64,000 bases of DNA, taken from assembly GCA_023623175.1 (NCBI GenBank), contig JAMNXU010000010.1, positions 84,967-148,966 on the forward strand, given 5' to 3'. The notes beneath the pieces are model-generated. The model made no database searches, was not told the origin of the DNA, and saw nothing but the letters and a program-made list of their open reading frames with translations. Shown here piece after piece: positions 30,798-41,349 of this stretch. Positions within the stretch are counted from its first letter, which is position 1. Every line of letters begins with the position of its first letter. This DNA comes from Bacillota bacterium. GTDB taxonomy: Bacteria > Bacillota > Clostridia > Acetivibrionales > JAMNXU01. The position numbers and the translations under genes are program-made.

Positions 30798-31733
30798 ATG
30801 GGAAAGCTTGCATTTATATTCCCCGGTCAGGGTGCGCAATATCCAGGAATGGGAAAATTAATAGCCGAAAACCATATCGGCGCTGATCGCGTATTTGATG
30901 AGGCTTCCGAAGCCTTGGGGCTCGATGTAAAAAAAATGATTTTTGAAGGCGATGAAGAAGTATTGAAAATTACCGAGAATACGCAGCCTGCCATTGTAAC
31001 GACCAGCATTGCCTGCCTTCAGCCCCTGCTCGAAAACGGCATCAGGCCCGATGCAGTAGCCGGCCTGAGCCTTGGCGAATATTGCGCCCACGTGGTGTCC
31101 GGCACAATGTCTTTTGCCGATGCGGTCACAATCGTCAGAAAAAGGGGAAAATTCATGCAGGAGGCCGTGCCCGTAGGCGTTGGAACAATGGCGGCAATAA
31201 TCGGTCTGGACAACGACAACGTCATTGAAGCATGCAGCGAGGCTTCATCGGAAGGAACAGTGGAACCTGCCAATTTCAACTGCCCCGGCCAGGTAGTGAT
31301 TGCAGGCGAAGTGAAAGCGGTTGAGAAAGCGTCCGAAATATGCAGGCAAAAGGGAGCCAAAAGGGCTGTGATTCTTCCGGTAAGCGCTCCTTTCCACTGC
31401 AGCATGCTCAAACCCGCGGGCGAAAAACTGGCGCAGGAACTGGCCGGTGTGGAGCTTAAAGAAATGAAAGTTCCGGTGGTAACCAATGTAACCGGCAATT
31501 TCGTAGAATCAGTCGAATGTGTGAAAGATCTGCTGGTACGTCAGGTGAGCACGGCAGTGCTGTGGGAACAGTGCGTAAACACTATGCTGGCCCATGGCGT
31601 CGACACTTTCGTCGAAATAGGACCGGGCAAGGTTTTAAGCGGGTTTGTTAAAAGAATCGATAAGAATGCCAGGACTCTCAACGTGGAAGACATGGAGTCA
31701 TTAAATGCAACGCTTAAGGAACTTGCGGGCTAA
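30798..31733 (+). CDS. fabD: malonyl CoA-ACP transacylase
   Basis: FIFPGQGAQYPGMGK, AGLSLGEYCAHVVSG, SAPFHCSMLKPA. Confidence 0.95.
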   Translation: MGKLAFIFPGQGAQYPGMGKLIAENHIGADRVFDEASEALGLDVKKMIFEGDEEVLKITENTQPAIVTTSIACLQPLLENGIRPDAVAGLSLGEYCAHVVSGTMSFADAVTIVRKRGKFMQEAVPVGVGTMAAIIGLDNDNVIEACSEASSEGTVEPANFNCPGQVVIAGEVKAVEKASEICRQKGAKRAVILPVSAPFHCSMLKPAGEKLAQELAGVELKEMKVPVVTNVTGNFVESVECVKDLLVRQVSTAVLWEQCVNTMLAHGVDTFVEIGPGKVLSGFVKRIDKNARTLNVEDMESLNATLKELAG

Positions 31734-31784
31734 GCCTGCAGTTTATCCTGAATTTGCAATTACATATGAAAGGGGTGCATAGCA

Positions 31785-32528
31785 TTGTCGCTGAAAGGAA
31801 AAACTGCCCTTATAACCGGTTCAGCCAGGGGACTCGGCAGGGCAATTGCTCTGAAACTTGCAAAAATGGGCGCTAACATCGTTCTTAATGATATCGAGGG
31901 ATCTGACAGCATTGACGCGACCTATGAAGAATTCAAGGCGCTGGGCTTCCCCGTGGCCGTTGCCAAGGGAGACGTCAGGAATCCTGAAGATGTCAGGGCC
32001 ATGGTCAAAACGGCCGTTGACACTTTCGGAAGCCTGGATATACTGGTAAACAACGCAGGCATTACACGCGACAAGCCCATGGCCATGATGTCCGAGGAGG
32101 ACTGGGACGCCGTTCTGGACATCAACCTGAAGGGCGCGTTCAATTGCACTAAGGCTGCCGCGAAAATAATGATCCGGCAAAGATCTGGAAAAATTATTAA
32201 TATCGCCTCCGTCGCCGGAGTCATAGGCAATGCAGGACAGGCGAACTACTCCGCATCAAAGGCTGGCTTAATCGGCCTTACAAAGACCACAGCGAGGGAG
32301 TTTGCCTCGAGGGGAATCACATGCAACGCAGTGGCTCCGGGATTTATAACAAGCAAAATGACAGAAGTGCTGCCTGACAAGGTCAAGGAAGCCTACCTCA
32401 ACAGCATTCCGCTCGGCAGGTTTGGGACGCCTGAGGATGTGGCCAATGTTGTAGGGTTTTTGGCATCTCCCGAATCGGATTATATAACCGGTCAGGTTAT
32501 TAATATTGACGGAGGACTGGTAATGTAA
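31785..32528 (+). CDS. fabG: 3-oxoacyl-ACP reductase
   Basis: SDR: ALITGSARGLGRAIA, NNAGITRD, YSASKAGLIGLTKTTARE, IDGGLVM. Confidence 0.95.
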   Translation: MSLKGKTALITGSARGLGRAIALKLAKMGANIVLNDIEGSDSIDATYEEFKALGFPVAVAKGDVRNPEDVRAMVKTAVDTFGSLDILVNNAGITRDKPMAMMSEEDWDAVLDINLKGAFNCTKAAAKIMIRQRSGKIINIASVAGVIGNAGQANYSASKAGLIGLTKTTAREFASRGITCNAVAPGFITSKMTEVLPDKVKEAYLNSIPLGRFGTPEDVANVVGFLASPESDYITGQVINIDGGLVM

Positions 32529-32605
32529 TAATATCTTAGTGTAAAATGCTGCTGCATGAATTTGGCTTTATACGCAGTACTTCCTCTGTGGAAGGAGGTG
32601 AACTT

Positions 32606-32833
32606 ATGGTATTTGAAAAGGTAAGAAGAATCATTGCCGAACAGCTTGGAATCGAGGAAGATGATATTCAGATGGAGTCTTCCTTCCTGGATGATCTAGG
32701 TGCTGATTCACTGGATATTGTTGAATTGATAATGGCCCTGGAAGAGGAGTTTGATATTGAAATTCCCGACAGTGAAGCAGAGAAAATTACCACGGTAGGA
32801 GATGCAGTGGAATACATTAAAAATAACACATAA
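32606..32833 (+). CDS. acpP: acyl carrier protein
   Basis: [27 protein letters not shown] phosphopantetheine site. Confidence 0.97.
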   Translation: MVFEKVRRIIAEQLGIEEDDIQMESSFLDDLGADSLDIVELIMALEEEFDIEIPDSEAEKITTVGDAVEYIKNNT

Positions 32834-32860
32834 AAAAGTCCCAAAACGGGACTTTTTTTT
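32832..32860 (+). terminator. intrinsic terminator/attenuator between acpP and fabF
   Basis: aaaaaagtccc-aaaac-gggacttttttttt. Confidence 0.75.
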
Positions 32861-32873
32861 AAGGGGGATTAAT

Positions 32874-34109
32874 TTGAAAAGACGCGTTGTTATTACCGGA
32901 ATGGGTGTCGTACATTCTCTCGGAATTGGCGTCGAGCAATTCTGGAGTGCCGTAAAAGAGGGGAAAAACGGCATAAAAAAAGTGACCAGTTTTGATACAG
33001 CGGAATTTCCCACGAAAGTAGCTGCAGAAATAACTGATTTTGATCCCCTGCTTTACATAGACAAGAAAGAAGCGCGCAGGATGGATCGCTATACGCAGTT
33101 TGCAATGGCTGCAGCAAGAATGGCGATCGAAAGTTCGCGTTTACAAACCGAAACGATGGACAAGGACAGGGTAGGTGTCCTCGTGGGTTCCGGTATTGGC
33201 GGAATCCTGACGCTGGAAGACCAGCACAGGGTGCTGCTTGAAAAAGGCGCCGCAAGAATAAGTCCGTTTTTCATACCGATGATGATAGCCAATATGGCCT
33301 CGGCAAGGATCGCCATGGAATACGGGTTCATGGGATTCAACGAATGTGTTGTTACCGCCTGCGCAACGGCTAATAACGCCATTGGAGATGCTTTCAAGGT
33401 GATCCAGAGGGGCGATGCTGACGTCATGATAACAGGTGGTGCTGAAGCCCCAATTACACCGCTTTCCTTTGCAGGTTTCTGCTCGGCCAAGGCGATGTCG
33501 ACAAATCCCGATCCTGAAACAGCATGCAGGCCATTTGACAAGGACCGCGACGGTTTTGTCATGGGAGAAGGAGCGGCAATACTGGTACTGGAAGAATACG
33601 AGCATGCCGTCGCTCGCGGCGCAGACATTGTTGCCGAAATCGTCGGTTATGGCTGTACATGCGACGCGTGGCACGTTACGGCTCCGCATCCCGAGGGCAT
33701 CGGCGGAGTCAAGTGCATGCAGCACGCCATAAAAGACGCCGGCATATCACCGCAGCAAATCGGTTACATCAATGCCCATGGAACATCAACGCCGCTGAAT
33801 GATCCCGCGGAAACGGATGTTATCAAGAAGGTGTTCGGCGAACACGCCTACAGGCTCGCGATCAGTTCCACAAAATCCATGACCGGGCACCTGCTGGGCG
33901 CAGCGGGCGCAATTGAAGCCGTTATAACAGCTATGGCACTGAAGGAAGGATTCCTGCCGGCCACGATCAACTACCGGAATCCGGATCCCGCATGCGATCT
34001 TGACTATATTCCCAACGAGGGAAGGCCGGCCGACGTGGAATACGCAATTTCCAACGCTCTTGGTTTCGGCGGACACAACGCGGCAATCGTGTTTAAGAAA
34101 TATCAGTGA
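32874..34109 (+). CDS. fabF: 3-oxoacyl-ACP synthase II
   Basis: [60 protein letters not shown] start after ggggg SD. Confidence 0.95.
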   Translation: MKRRVVITGMGVVHSLGIGVEQFWSAVKEGKNGIKKVTSFDTAEFPTKVAAEITDFDPLLYIDKKEARRMDRYTQFAMAAARMAIESSRLQTETMDKDRVGVLVGSGIGGILTLEDQHRVLLEKGAARISPFFIPMMIANMASARIAMEYGFMGFNECVVTACATANNAIGDAFKVIQRGDADVMITGGAEAPITPLSFAGFCSAKAMSTNPDPETACRPFDKDRDGFVMGEGAAILVLEEYEHAVARGADIVAEIVGYGCTCDAWHVTAPHPEGIGGVKCMQHAIKDAGISPQQIGYINAHGTSTPLNDPAETDVIKKVFGEHAYRLAISSTKSMTGHLLGAAGAIEAVITAMALKEGFLPATINYRNPDPACDLDYIPNEGRPADVEYAISNALGFGGHNAAIVFKKYQ

Positions 34110-34198
34110 AAAAATAACATAATTGCCGTTGTTTCAGGCATCAAACAGTTTTGTTGATCATGCAAACCGGCGAAACAGGCGCTATAAGCAAAAACAGG

Positions 34199-34233
34199 AC
34201 AGGCGGAAGCAAAAATCCGCCTGTTTTCTTTTT
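34199..34233 (+). terminator. intrinsic terminator after fab operon
   Basis: acaggcgga-n8-tccgcctgttttctttttg. Confidence 0.85.
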
Positions 34234-34528
34234 GCAGCACTGCTGAAAATGGATTATTATTATAATTAAATAGACAATTAATTTAGACAGGATTTTGGCA
34301 GGATGCAGTCTTAATTTAATTTGAAGAGTCAAAGTATAAATTATTTGAAGAGTCTGTTTTTAATTTTGTAATAACGGATATTGCCGGGATAATTACGAGA
34401 TACTGTTCATGATAATGATATGCTGTTTACGAATGATGCGCAAAAAGGAAACAGGTCGCAAATAAGTCGAGACAATGCCCGGAATACTGTCAGCGGACGT
34501 TTGACATTGAGACGGAAAGGTGATACAT

Positions 34529-35242
34529 ATGAGCTTGGAAGACATAATTTCAGAAAAAAGAATCTCTGAATTCGAGGATTTGATTTCCTACCGGTTCAAA
34601 AACAGGGGATACCTTGTTCTTGCGCTGACTCACAGTTCCTTTGCCAATGAAAACAGGAAAAACAGCATGAAAAGCAATGAAAGGCTTGAGTTTCTCGGCG
34701 ATTCCGTGCTTAACCTCGTTATTACGGAACACCTTTATTATAACTGCGGGCAGTTTTCAGAGGGCGACCTGACGAAGATCAGGGCCGGAATCGTATGCGA
34801 GCCGTCGCTCATGGAATGCGCCAAGAAAATTAACCTCGGCGAATACCTGCTTTTGGGAAAGGGAGAAGAGCAGACGGGAGGACGCCGTCGCGCGTCAATC
34901 CTTTCGGACGCCTTTGAAGCACTCATTGGCTCAGTGTTTCTTGACGGCGGGCTTGAAAGCGCAGCGAGATTCATAAAGAAACATATGTCCGACATAATCG
35001 ATAAGGGCGTCAAGGGCCAGATCCAGATGGATTACAAGACATATTTCCAGGAACTGATCCAGAGAGATTCAGAAAAAAAGGTGACTTACGAGCTTATTGC
35101 AGAAAACGGTCCCGACCATAATAAGATATTCCGCAGCCAGGTAAAAGTAGACGATATGGTAATGGGGATCGGCGAAGGCAGGAGCAAGAAGGAATCGGAA
35201 CAAAACGCCGCGCGCGACGCCCTGGAGAGGATGGGCATGTGA
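34529..35242 (+). CDS. rnc: ribonuclease III
   Basis: NERLEFLGDSVL, SDAFEALIGSVFLDGG, C-terminal dsRBD GIGEGRSKKESEQNAARDAL. Confidence 0.96.
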   Translation: MSLEDIISEKRISEFEDLISYRFKNRGYLVLALTHSSFANENRKNSMKSNERLEFLGDSVLNLVITEHLYYNCGQFSEGDLTKIRAGIVCEPSLMECAKKINLGEYLLLGKGEEQTGGRRRASILSDAFEALIGSVFLDGGLESAARFIKKHMSDIIDKGVKGQIQMDYKTYFQELIQRDSEKKVTYELIAENGPDHNKIFRSQVKVDDMVMGIGEGRSKKESEQNAARDALERMGM

Positions 35243-36258
35243 TGGCCGCCCACGTTACCATACCAATTTTCGTGCCTCACAAAGGCTGCCCTTTTGACTG
35301 TATTTACTGCAACCAGAAAAAAATAAGCGGCCGGCTGATAGAACCGGGAGTTGCCGAGATGGATGAAATAATCCAGAGGCATCTGTCCACGATTGAAGAA
35401 GGCACCGAGGTGGAGATAGGCTTTTTCGGCGGCAGTTTCACAGGCATCGACAGGGATTACCAGTTTCTGCTTCTCGACACGGCGTATAAATATGTAAAGG
35501 CAGGAAGGGTCGGAAGCATAAGGTTATCCACGAGACCCGACCTTGTGGACGAAAACGTCATTTGTTATTTAAAGAGCTATGGCGTCAGGACTGTTGAGCT
35601 CGGTGTACAGAGCATGGACGACGAGGTCCTGCGAAAGAGCCTGCGCGGCCATACGGCGGAGGACGTGTACAGGGCTAGCCGCCTTATAAAGGAAGGCAGA
35701 ATGGGGCTCGGAATACAGACAATGCTGGGACTGCCCGGCGACAGCAGGGAAAAATCCCTTGCCACCGCCGAAAAAGTGGCCGGGATCGGTCCTGACGAAG
35801 TCAGAATATATCCGACGCTTGTAATAAAGGATACGGCACTTGAAGCGATGTACAGGCAAAACAGGTACACTCCTTTGACACTGGAGGAGGCGGTTGACAT
35901 ATGTTCTGAACTCCTGGAGCTGTACAGAAAGCACAATATAAAAGTTATCAGGATGGGACTCCAGCCCACGGAGACAATCAGCGAGGGAGGCGATGTGGTG
36001 GCAGGTCCTTTCCACCCCGCGTTCGGCCAGCTGGTTGAATCGAGGCTCATGCTCAAAAAGATTGACTCGGTTCTTCAAAAAACAGGGTCAGCACCCGGGC
36101 GTTCACTTTTTATAACGACGCCAGAAAAAAATATTTCCAACATTGTAGGACAAAAAAGAAGCAATATAGAATATTTAAAGAAAAAATACAGCTTTTCGAA
36201 AGTTGTGGTAAAAGTCGGACCACCAGGTCGCGGTGACTTCGATCTGACGGTGGAATAA
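35242..36258 (+). CDS. Elp3-like radical SAM protein
   Basis: IPIFVPHKGCPFDCIYCNQKKISG; GFFGGSFTGI; GVQSMDDEVL. Confidence 0.88.
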   Translation: MAAHVTIPIFVPHKGCPFDCIYCNQKKISGRLIEPGVAEMDEIIQRHLSTIEEGTEVEIGFFGGSFTGIDRDYQFLLLDTAYKYVKAGRVGSIRLSTRPDLVDENVICYLKSYGVRTVELGVQSMDDEVLRKSLRGHTAEDVYRASRLIKEGRMGLGIQTMLGLPGDSREKSLATAEKVAGIGPDEVRIYPTLVIKDTALEAMYRQNRYTPLTLEEAVDICSELLELYRKHNIKVIRMGLQPTETISEGGDVVAGPFHPAFGQLVESRLMLKKIDSVLQKTGSAPGRSLFITTPEKNISNIVGQKRSNIEYLKKKYSFSKVVVKVGPPGRGDFDLTVE

Positions 36259-36374
36259 CGGTATTTACAGATTAATGGTAATATTTTATAATTATATGAT
36301 ATGATTGTCCAACATCCAAGAACGACTATTCATACAACATTTCACATTTTCATAGTTGACAGGGGGAATATGTC

Positions 36375-36635
36375 ATGGAAATGCTGAAAGTGTCGGCCAA
36401 TTCACAACCTAAAGCCGTTGCAGGTGCCATAGCCGCTTTTTTAAGAGATTATAAACGCGCGGTATTGCAGGCGGTAGGAGCAGGGGCAGTAAACCAGGCA
36501 GTCAAGGCAATCGCCATCGCCCGTGGATTTGTTGCGCCGAACGGAATCGATCTCGTGGTTATTCCTGCTTTCTCGGAAATAACTATCGACGGTGAAGAAA
36601 GAACTGCAATCAAATTTATAATTGAAACCAGGTAA
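36375..36635 (+). CDS. spoVS: stage V sporulation protein S
   Basis: MEMLKVSANSQPKAVAGAIAAFLRD...GAGAVNQAVKAIAIARGFVAPNGIDLVVIPAF. Confidence 0.97.
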   Translation: MEMLKVSANSQPKAVAGAIAAFLRDYKRAVLQAVGAGAVNQAVKAIAIARGFVAPNGIDLVVIPAFSEITIDGEERTAIKFIIETR

Positions 36636-36641
36636 AATGCC

Positions 36642-36667
36642 AAACTGCATGCAAATGCAGTTTTTTT
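36642..36667 (+). terminator. intrinsic terminator after spoVS
   Basis: aaactgcat-gcaa-atgcagtttttttt. Confidence 0.8.
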
Positions 36668-36782
36668 CATCGATGGACGATTGAATATCCTGCATTTTAT
36701 TGTTAGAATTAAAAAAGTGCGCCAGCAAGAACTGTGATTTTGTTTCAGTATGGCCGCACGAAAAGGCTACTGAAATCACGGG

Positions 36783-39700
36783 GTGGATATTTTGTATTTA
36801 AAAAGTCTTGACATACACGGTTTTAAATCCTTTGCCGACAGGATTTCTCTCAAATTCAATCCTGGCATAACGGCGGTGGTCGGTCCCAACGGCAGCGGCA
36901 AAAGCAACATTGCCGACGCCGTCAGGTGGGTGCTTGGCGAACAGAGCGCAAAAACCCTCAGGGGAACAAAGATGGAGGATGTCATTTTTTCGGGAACGGA
37001 GCACCGAAAACCGCTGGGCTATGCGGAAGTTTCCATAACAATTGACAATTCCGACTCGGCGCTTCCCGTGGAATTCAGCGAAGTTACCATAACTCGCCGC
37101 GTTTTCCGTTCCGGTGAAAGCGAATATTTTATCAACAAGACCCCATGCCGGCTCAAGGACATACACGAGCTTTTTCTCGACACCGGCATAGGCCGCGAGG
37201 GATATTCCATAATCGGCCAGGGCAGGATTGACGAGATACTCAGCACCCGCGCTGAAGACCGCAGGCATATATTCGAAGAAGCTTCCGGAATAATGAAGTA
37301 CAAGCTGCGCAAAATCGAGGCGGAAAGAAAACTCGAGCTTACAAGGCAGAACCTCGTGCGCATAAACGACATTATTGCGGAGCTTGAAAACCAGCTGGAA
37401 CCGCTCAGGGAGCAGTCAGAAACCGCAAAAAAATACCTTTCGCTCAGGGAGAGTCTCAGGGACCTGGAAGTCAACGTGTACATAGAAAACATTTCAAGGC
37501 TCAGGAACAGGATAAAAGAGATGGAAGACCAGTGCTCCGACATTGGCGAACAGATAAAAAACAAGACAAGGGAACTTGAGGATCTGGCCGGAGCGAACAG
37601 GGAAAAAAGCGAGCTTCTGAAAACGCTCGAAGACAGGATCAATACGGCGAGACAGGAATTTTACAACATTGAGAACAGCCTTGAAAAAAATCATTCGGAA
37701 ATAAGGCTCAATGATGAAAAAATAAACAACCTCAAAATAAACATCGAAAGGCTTGAAAAGGAAATAGCCGAATTGCACGAAAAAGCTGCCCAGTTGGACA
37801 GGGAAGCCGCGGCAAAGCTTGAAAAGCTGGAGTATCTCAGGGGCCAGCACAGGCAGTTTTCCGCGAGACTCGAAGAAAGCCAGAAAAAATACGAGCAGTT
37901 GCTTGAATCCCTTGATGAATCGGAACGCTACATGGAGCAGCTTAAGCAAAGCGTCATGGACAGGCTTGACCTTGTCTCCGACAAGAAACTGCAGATCGGA
38001 AACATAAAAGTAACGCTGGATAATATAACAAAACGGAAAAACAGTATTGATAACGAGATCTATAATTTAAAACTCGAAAACGACCGCGAAAAAATAAAGA
38101 AGGAAGACATCAGCGAGAATCTGGCAAAAACCGCTGCTTCGATTAACTATGCAGGCGAAAAATTAAAAGAGCTTGTTTCTGAAGGGGACGAGCTATCTTC
38201 TATAGTCAGCGGCTTGCACAACAGCCTGAACACCGTTAAATCCGGCATACAGTTGCGCCGGTCAAGGCAGAAAATGCTCGAGGAAATGGAGAAAAATCTT
38301 GAAGGCTACGCCCGGAGCGTCAGGCAAATTCTCCAGGCATGCCGCCGCTCGCCGGATTTCGGCGCGGGAATCCATGGCGCCCTCGCACAATTGATAACCG
38401 TTGACAAGAAATATGAGACGGCAATTGAAATGTCGCTCGGAAGCGCGCTTCAGAACATTGTCACCTCAACGGAGGAAGACGCTAAAAAAGCCATCGAGTT
38501 TTTAAAGGAAAACAGGCTCGGGCGCGCTACATTCCTGCCCATTTCATCGGTCAAGGGCAGATACTTGGATGAACATATAAGGAAACAGGTGGGGGAACTG
38601 CCGGGATTTTGCGGCATTGCCTCCGATCTTGTCAGTTGCGGCGACGAATACAGGGGTATAATTCTCAGCCTCCTGGGCAGGGTCGTTGTCGTGGACACCC
38701 TCGACAATGCCATAAAAATGGCGAGGAAATTCTCCTACAGTTTCCGTATTGTAACGCTGGACGGCGACATATTAAACACGGGCGGATCAATATCGGGCGG
38801 AAGTGCCGATAACGGAAGCACGGGAATACTTTCGAGACAGAGGGAAATCCGCGAGCTTTCCGCGCAGCTCGAAACGCTGCAGAAAGAAGCTGAAGATCTC
38901 GAGGAAAAAATAAGGCTGATGGAAGAGCAGTCCGATGAAATAAAGAATGAGATCGCGTCCCACGAAAAGCAGTTAAAAGACCTGGAACTGGTTAAAATAA
39001 GGGATGAAAGCCACCTAAGCCAGATTGAGAGCAATATGTCAAGAATTGCGGCAAGAATTGAAATGCTTTCGGAGGAAAAAAACCAGCTTTCAAGGCAGGA
39101 GGCTGAAATTTCGGCGGAGCTTGACAAATACTCCCGCGAACTTGAAGAACTTGAAAAGGAAATAGAAGAAACAAAAAGAACAATTGAAGAGAACCAGAAA
39201 TCGCACAGGCAGGAACAGTCCAGGAGGGACGTCATGTACAACGATATCACGGACCTTCGGATTTCGGTAAATTCGATCAACGAGAGCATGGATTCCATAA
39301 AAGAGTCTCTTTCGCGCATTGAAAAGGAAAAGAGCGCCGTATTGAGGGACATCGAACGCAAAAACGCTGAAAAGGAAAAGAGCAGGCGCGAAGCCGAATC
39401 CCTTTCGCTGGCCAATGAAGGTTTACGAAAGCAAATCAGGCAGATGGAAGAGATGAAAAACGGAAAAATGTTTGAGATTGACAGGCTTACCGAGGAAAGA
39501 AAGGTTCTTGACGAAGAATTGTCCGTTTCCGTGGAATCAGTTTCTGAAATCAACCGCGAAATCATGCTGCTCAAGGAGGAATACGGCCGAATAGAGGTTC
39601 GCAGGGCAAAGACGGAGGCGGAAATAGAATCCATGCAGAACCGGCTTTGGGATGAATATGAGCTTACTTATACCGATGCGCTGCAATTTAGGAAGGACAT

Positions 39701-40364
39701 CGGGAGTATCACCCAGGCCCAGAGACAAATAAACGAGTACAGGGAACGGATTCGCGAGCTCGGCCCCGTGAATGTGAACGCAATTGATGATTATGTTAAA
39801 ACCAGGGAACGTTATGAATTCATGATGAATCAGAAAAACGACCTTGAAAAATCGGAAGAAAAACTGCGAAAAGTCATTTATGACATCACTTCAAAAATGA
39901 AGCAGCAGTTTATTGAACAGTTCAGGCTGATAAACGAAAACTTCAACATTGTATTCCGTGAACTGTTCGAAGGGGGAAAGGCGGAGCTGAGGATTGCCGA
40001 CGACTCAAATATACTGGAAAGCGGCATAGAAATTATCGTTCAGCCGCCTGGGAAAAAACTTCAGAACATGATGCTGCTGTCAGGAGGAGAAAGGGCCCTG
40101 ACCGCCATCGCGCTGCTGTTTGCGATACTGAGGCTTAAACCCACTCCCTTCTGCGTACTGGACGAAATAGAGGCGGCTCTTGATGACGCCAATGTGTACA
40201 GGTTTGCCGAGTACATAAAAAAATACTCGGACAGGACACAATTTATCATGGTGACCCACAGAAAGGGAACCATGGAGATTTCCGATACTCTCTACGGAGT
40301 GACGATGCAGGAGCACGGAATTTCCAAGATCGTATCACTCAAACTTGATGAAAAAGCAAGCTGA
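36783..40364 (+). CDS. smc: chromosome segregation protein SMC
   Basis: 1193 aa; VVGPNGSGKSNIADAVRWVLGEQ, coiled coils, hinge, LLSGGERALTAIALLFAILRLKPTPFCVLDEIEAALDD; GTG 36783 or TTG 36792 start. Confidence 0.97.
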   Translation: MDILYLKSLDIHGFKSFADRISLKFNPGITAVVGPNGSGKSNIADAVRWVLGEQSAKTLRGTKMEDVIFSGTEHRKPLGYAEVSITIDNSDSALPVEFSEVTITRRVFRSGESEYFINKTPCRLKDIHELFLDTGIGREGYSIIGQGRIDEILSTRAEDRRHIFEEASGIMKYKLRKIEAERKLELTRQNLVRINDIIAELENQLEPLREQSETAKKYLSLRESLRDLEVNVYIENISRLRNRIKEMEDQCSDIGEQIKNKTRELEDLAGANREKSELLKTLEDRINTARQEFYNIENSLEKNHSEIRLNDEKINNLKINIERLEKEIAELHEKAAQLDREAAAKLEKLEYLRGQHRQFSARLEESQKKYEQLLESLDESERYMEQLKQSVMDRLDLVSDKKLQIGNIKVTLDNITKRKNSIDNEIYNLKLENDREKIKKEDISENLAKTAASINYAGEKLKELVSEGDELSSIVSGLHNSLNTVKSGIQLRRSRQKMLEEMEKNLEGYARSVRQILQACRRSPDFGAGIHGALAQLITVDKKYETAIEMSLGSALQNIVTSTEEDAKKAIEFLKENRLGRATFLPISSVKGRYLDEHIRKQVGELPGFCGIASDLVSCGDEYRGIILSLLGRVVVVDTLDNAIKMARKFSYSFRIVTLDGDILNTGGSISGGSADNGSTGILSRQREIRELSAQLETLQKEAEDLEEKIRLMEEQSDEIKNEIASHEKQLKDLELVKIRDESHLSQIESNMSRIAARIEMLSEEKNQLSRQEAEISAELDKYSRELEELEKEIEETKRTIEENQKSHRQEQSRRDVMYNDITDLRISVNSINESMDSIKESLSRIEKEKSAVLRDIERKNAEKEKSRREAESLSLANEGLRKQIRQMEEMKNGKMFEIDRLTEERKVLDEELSVSVESVSEINREIMLLKEEYGRIEVRRAKTEAEIESMQNRLWDEYELTYTDALQFRKDIGSITQAQRQINEYRERIRELGPVNVNAIDDYVKTRERYEFMMNQKNDLEKSEEKLRKVIYDITSKMKQQFIEQFRLINENFNIVFRELFEGGKAELRIADDSNILESGIEIIVQPPGKKLQNMMLLSGGERALTAIALLFAILRLKPTPFCVLDEIEAALDDANVYRFAEYIKKYSDRTQFIMVTHRKGTMEISDTLYGVTMQEHGISKIVSLKLDEKAS

Positions 40365-40376
40365 ATGGAGGACAAC

Positions 40377-41285
40377 ATGGGATTTTTTGAAAAACTGAAG
40401 AACGGACTCGCAAAGACCAGAAAGGGAATCACTGAAAAAATCGAACAGGTCCTGGTTTCTTTCGGCAAAATCGATGATGAACTGTTTGACGAACTCGAAG
40501 AGATTTTAATAGCTGCCGACGTCGGAATAGGCACCACGATGAAAATCACGGACAATTTAAGAAAAAAGGTAAGGGAAGGAAAAATAACCAACGCGTCCGA
40601 GATTAAAAATCTACTGAAGGAAGAACTGACACGGTTGATGGAGACCGAGGATTCGGGACTGAAACTTGACACCGTGCCGTCGGTAATATTGATCGTGGGA
40701 GTGAACGGGGTCGGAAAGACCACCTCCATCGGCAAACTTGCCAACTATTACAAAAACATGGGCAAAAAAGTTATTCTGGCCGCAGGCGACACTTTCCGCG
40801 CCGCTGCCATTGACCAGCTCAGGATCTGGGCAAACCGCGTCGGAGTGGAGATGATAAGTCACAGCGAGGGTTCGGATCCGGCGGCGGTGATTTTTGACGC
40901 AGTGCAGGCAGCTAAAGCCCGCAGGGCCAATCTCCTGATATGCGACACGGCGGGAAGGCTGCATACGAAAAAGAACCTGATGGAAGAGCTGAAAAAAATA
41001 TACCGCGTTATTGAAAAAGAACTGCCCGGGGCTGACGTGGAAACGCTTCTTGTTCTGGACGCCACCACGGGTCAGAATGCCGTGGCCCAGGCAAGGACTT
41101 TCAGTGAATCTACGAACGTGTCGGGCATAATTCTCACGAAGCTTGACGGAACCGCCAAGGGCGGTATTGTAATAGCAGTGAAATCCGAGCTTGATATCCC
41201 CGTCAGGTTCATAGGCATCGGCGAAAGCATTGACGATCTGCAGCCCTTTGATCCAAGAGAATTTATTGAAGCCCTTTTTTCCTGA
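40377..41285 (+). CDS. ftsY: signal recognition particle receptor FtsY
   Basis: [56 protein letters not shown]. Confidence 0.96.
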   Translation: MGFFEKLKNGLAKTRKGITEKIEQVLVSFGKIDDELFDELEEILIAADVGIGTTMKITDNLRKKVREGKITNASEIKNLLKEELTRLMETEDSGLKLDTVPSVILIVGVNGVGKTTSIGKLANYYKNMGKKVILAAGDTFRAAAIDQLRIWANRVGVEMISHSEGSDPAAVIFDAVQAAKARRANLLICDTAGRLHTKKNLMEELKKIYRVIEKELPGADVETLLVLDATTGQNAVAQARTFSESTNVSGIILTKLDGTAKGGIVIAVKSELDIPVRFIGIGESIDDLQPFDPREFIEALFS

Positions 41286-41349
41286 GAACACGGCGATTAG
41301 CTGAAAGGAGGGGATTACGCTGATCTATGACTACTATGCGGAAACAGGA

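Noticed and set aside
34319-34354. atttgaagagtc direct repeat (two copies, 24-nt period) upstream of rnc
   Set aside because: Only two copies and short; consistent with the general small-repeat pattern but not enough alone.
38735-39634. 299-aa - strand ORF inside smc
   Set aside because: Antisense of the SMC coiled coil; Ser/Phe/Leu-rich shadow of Glu/Lys/Leu codons.
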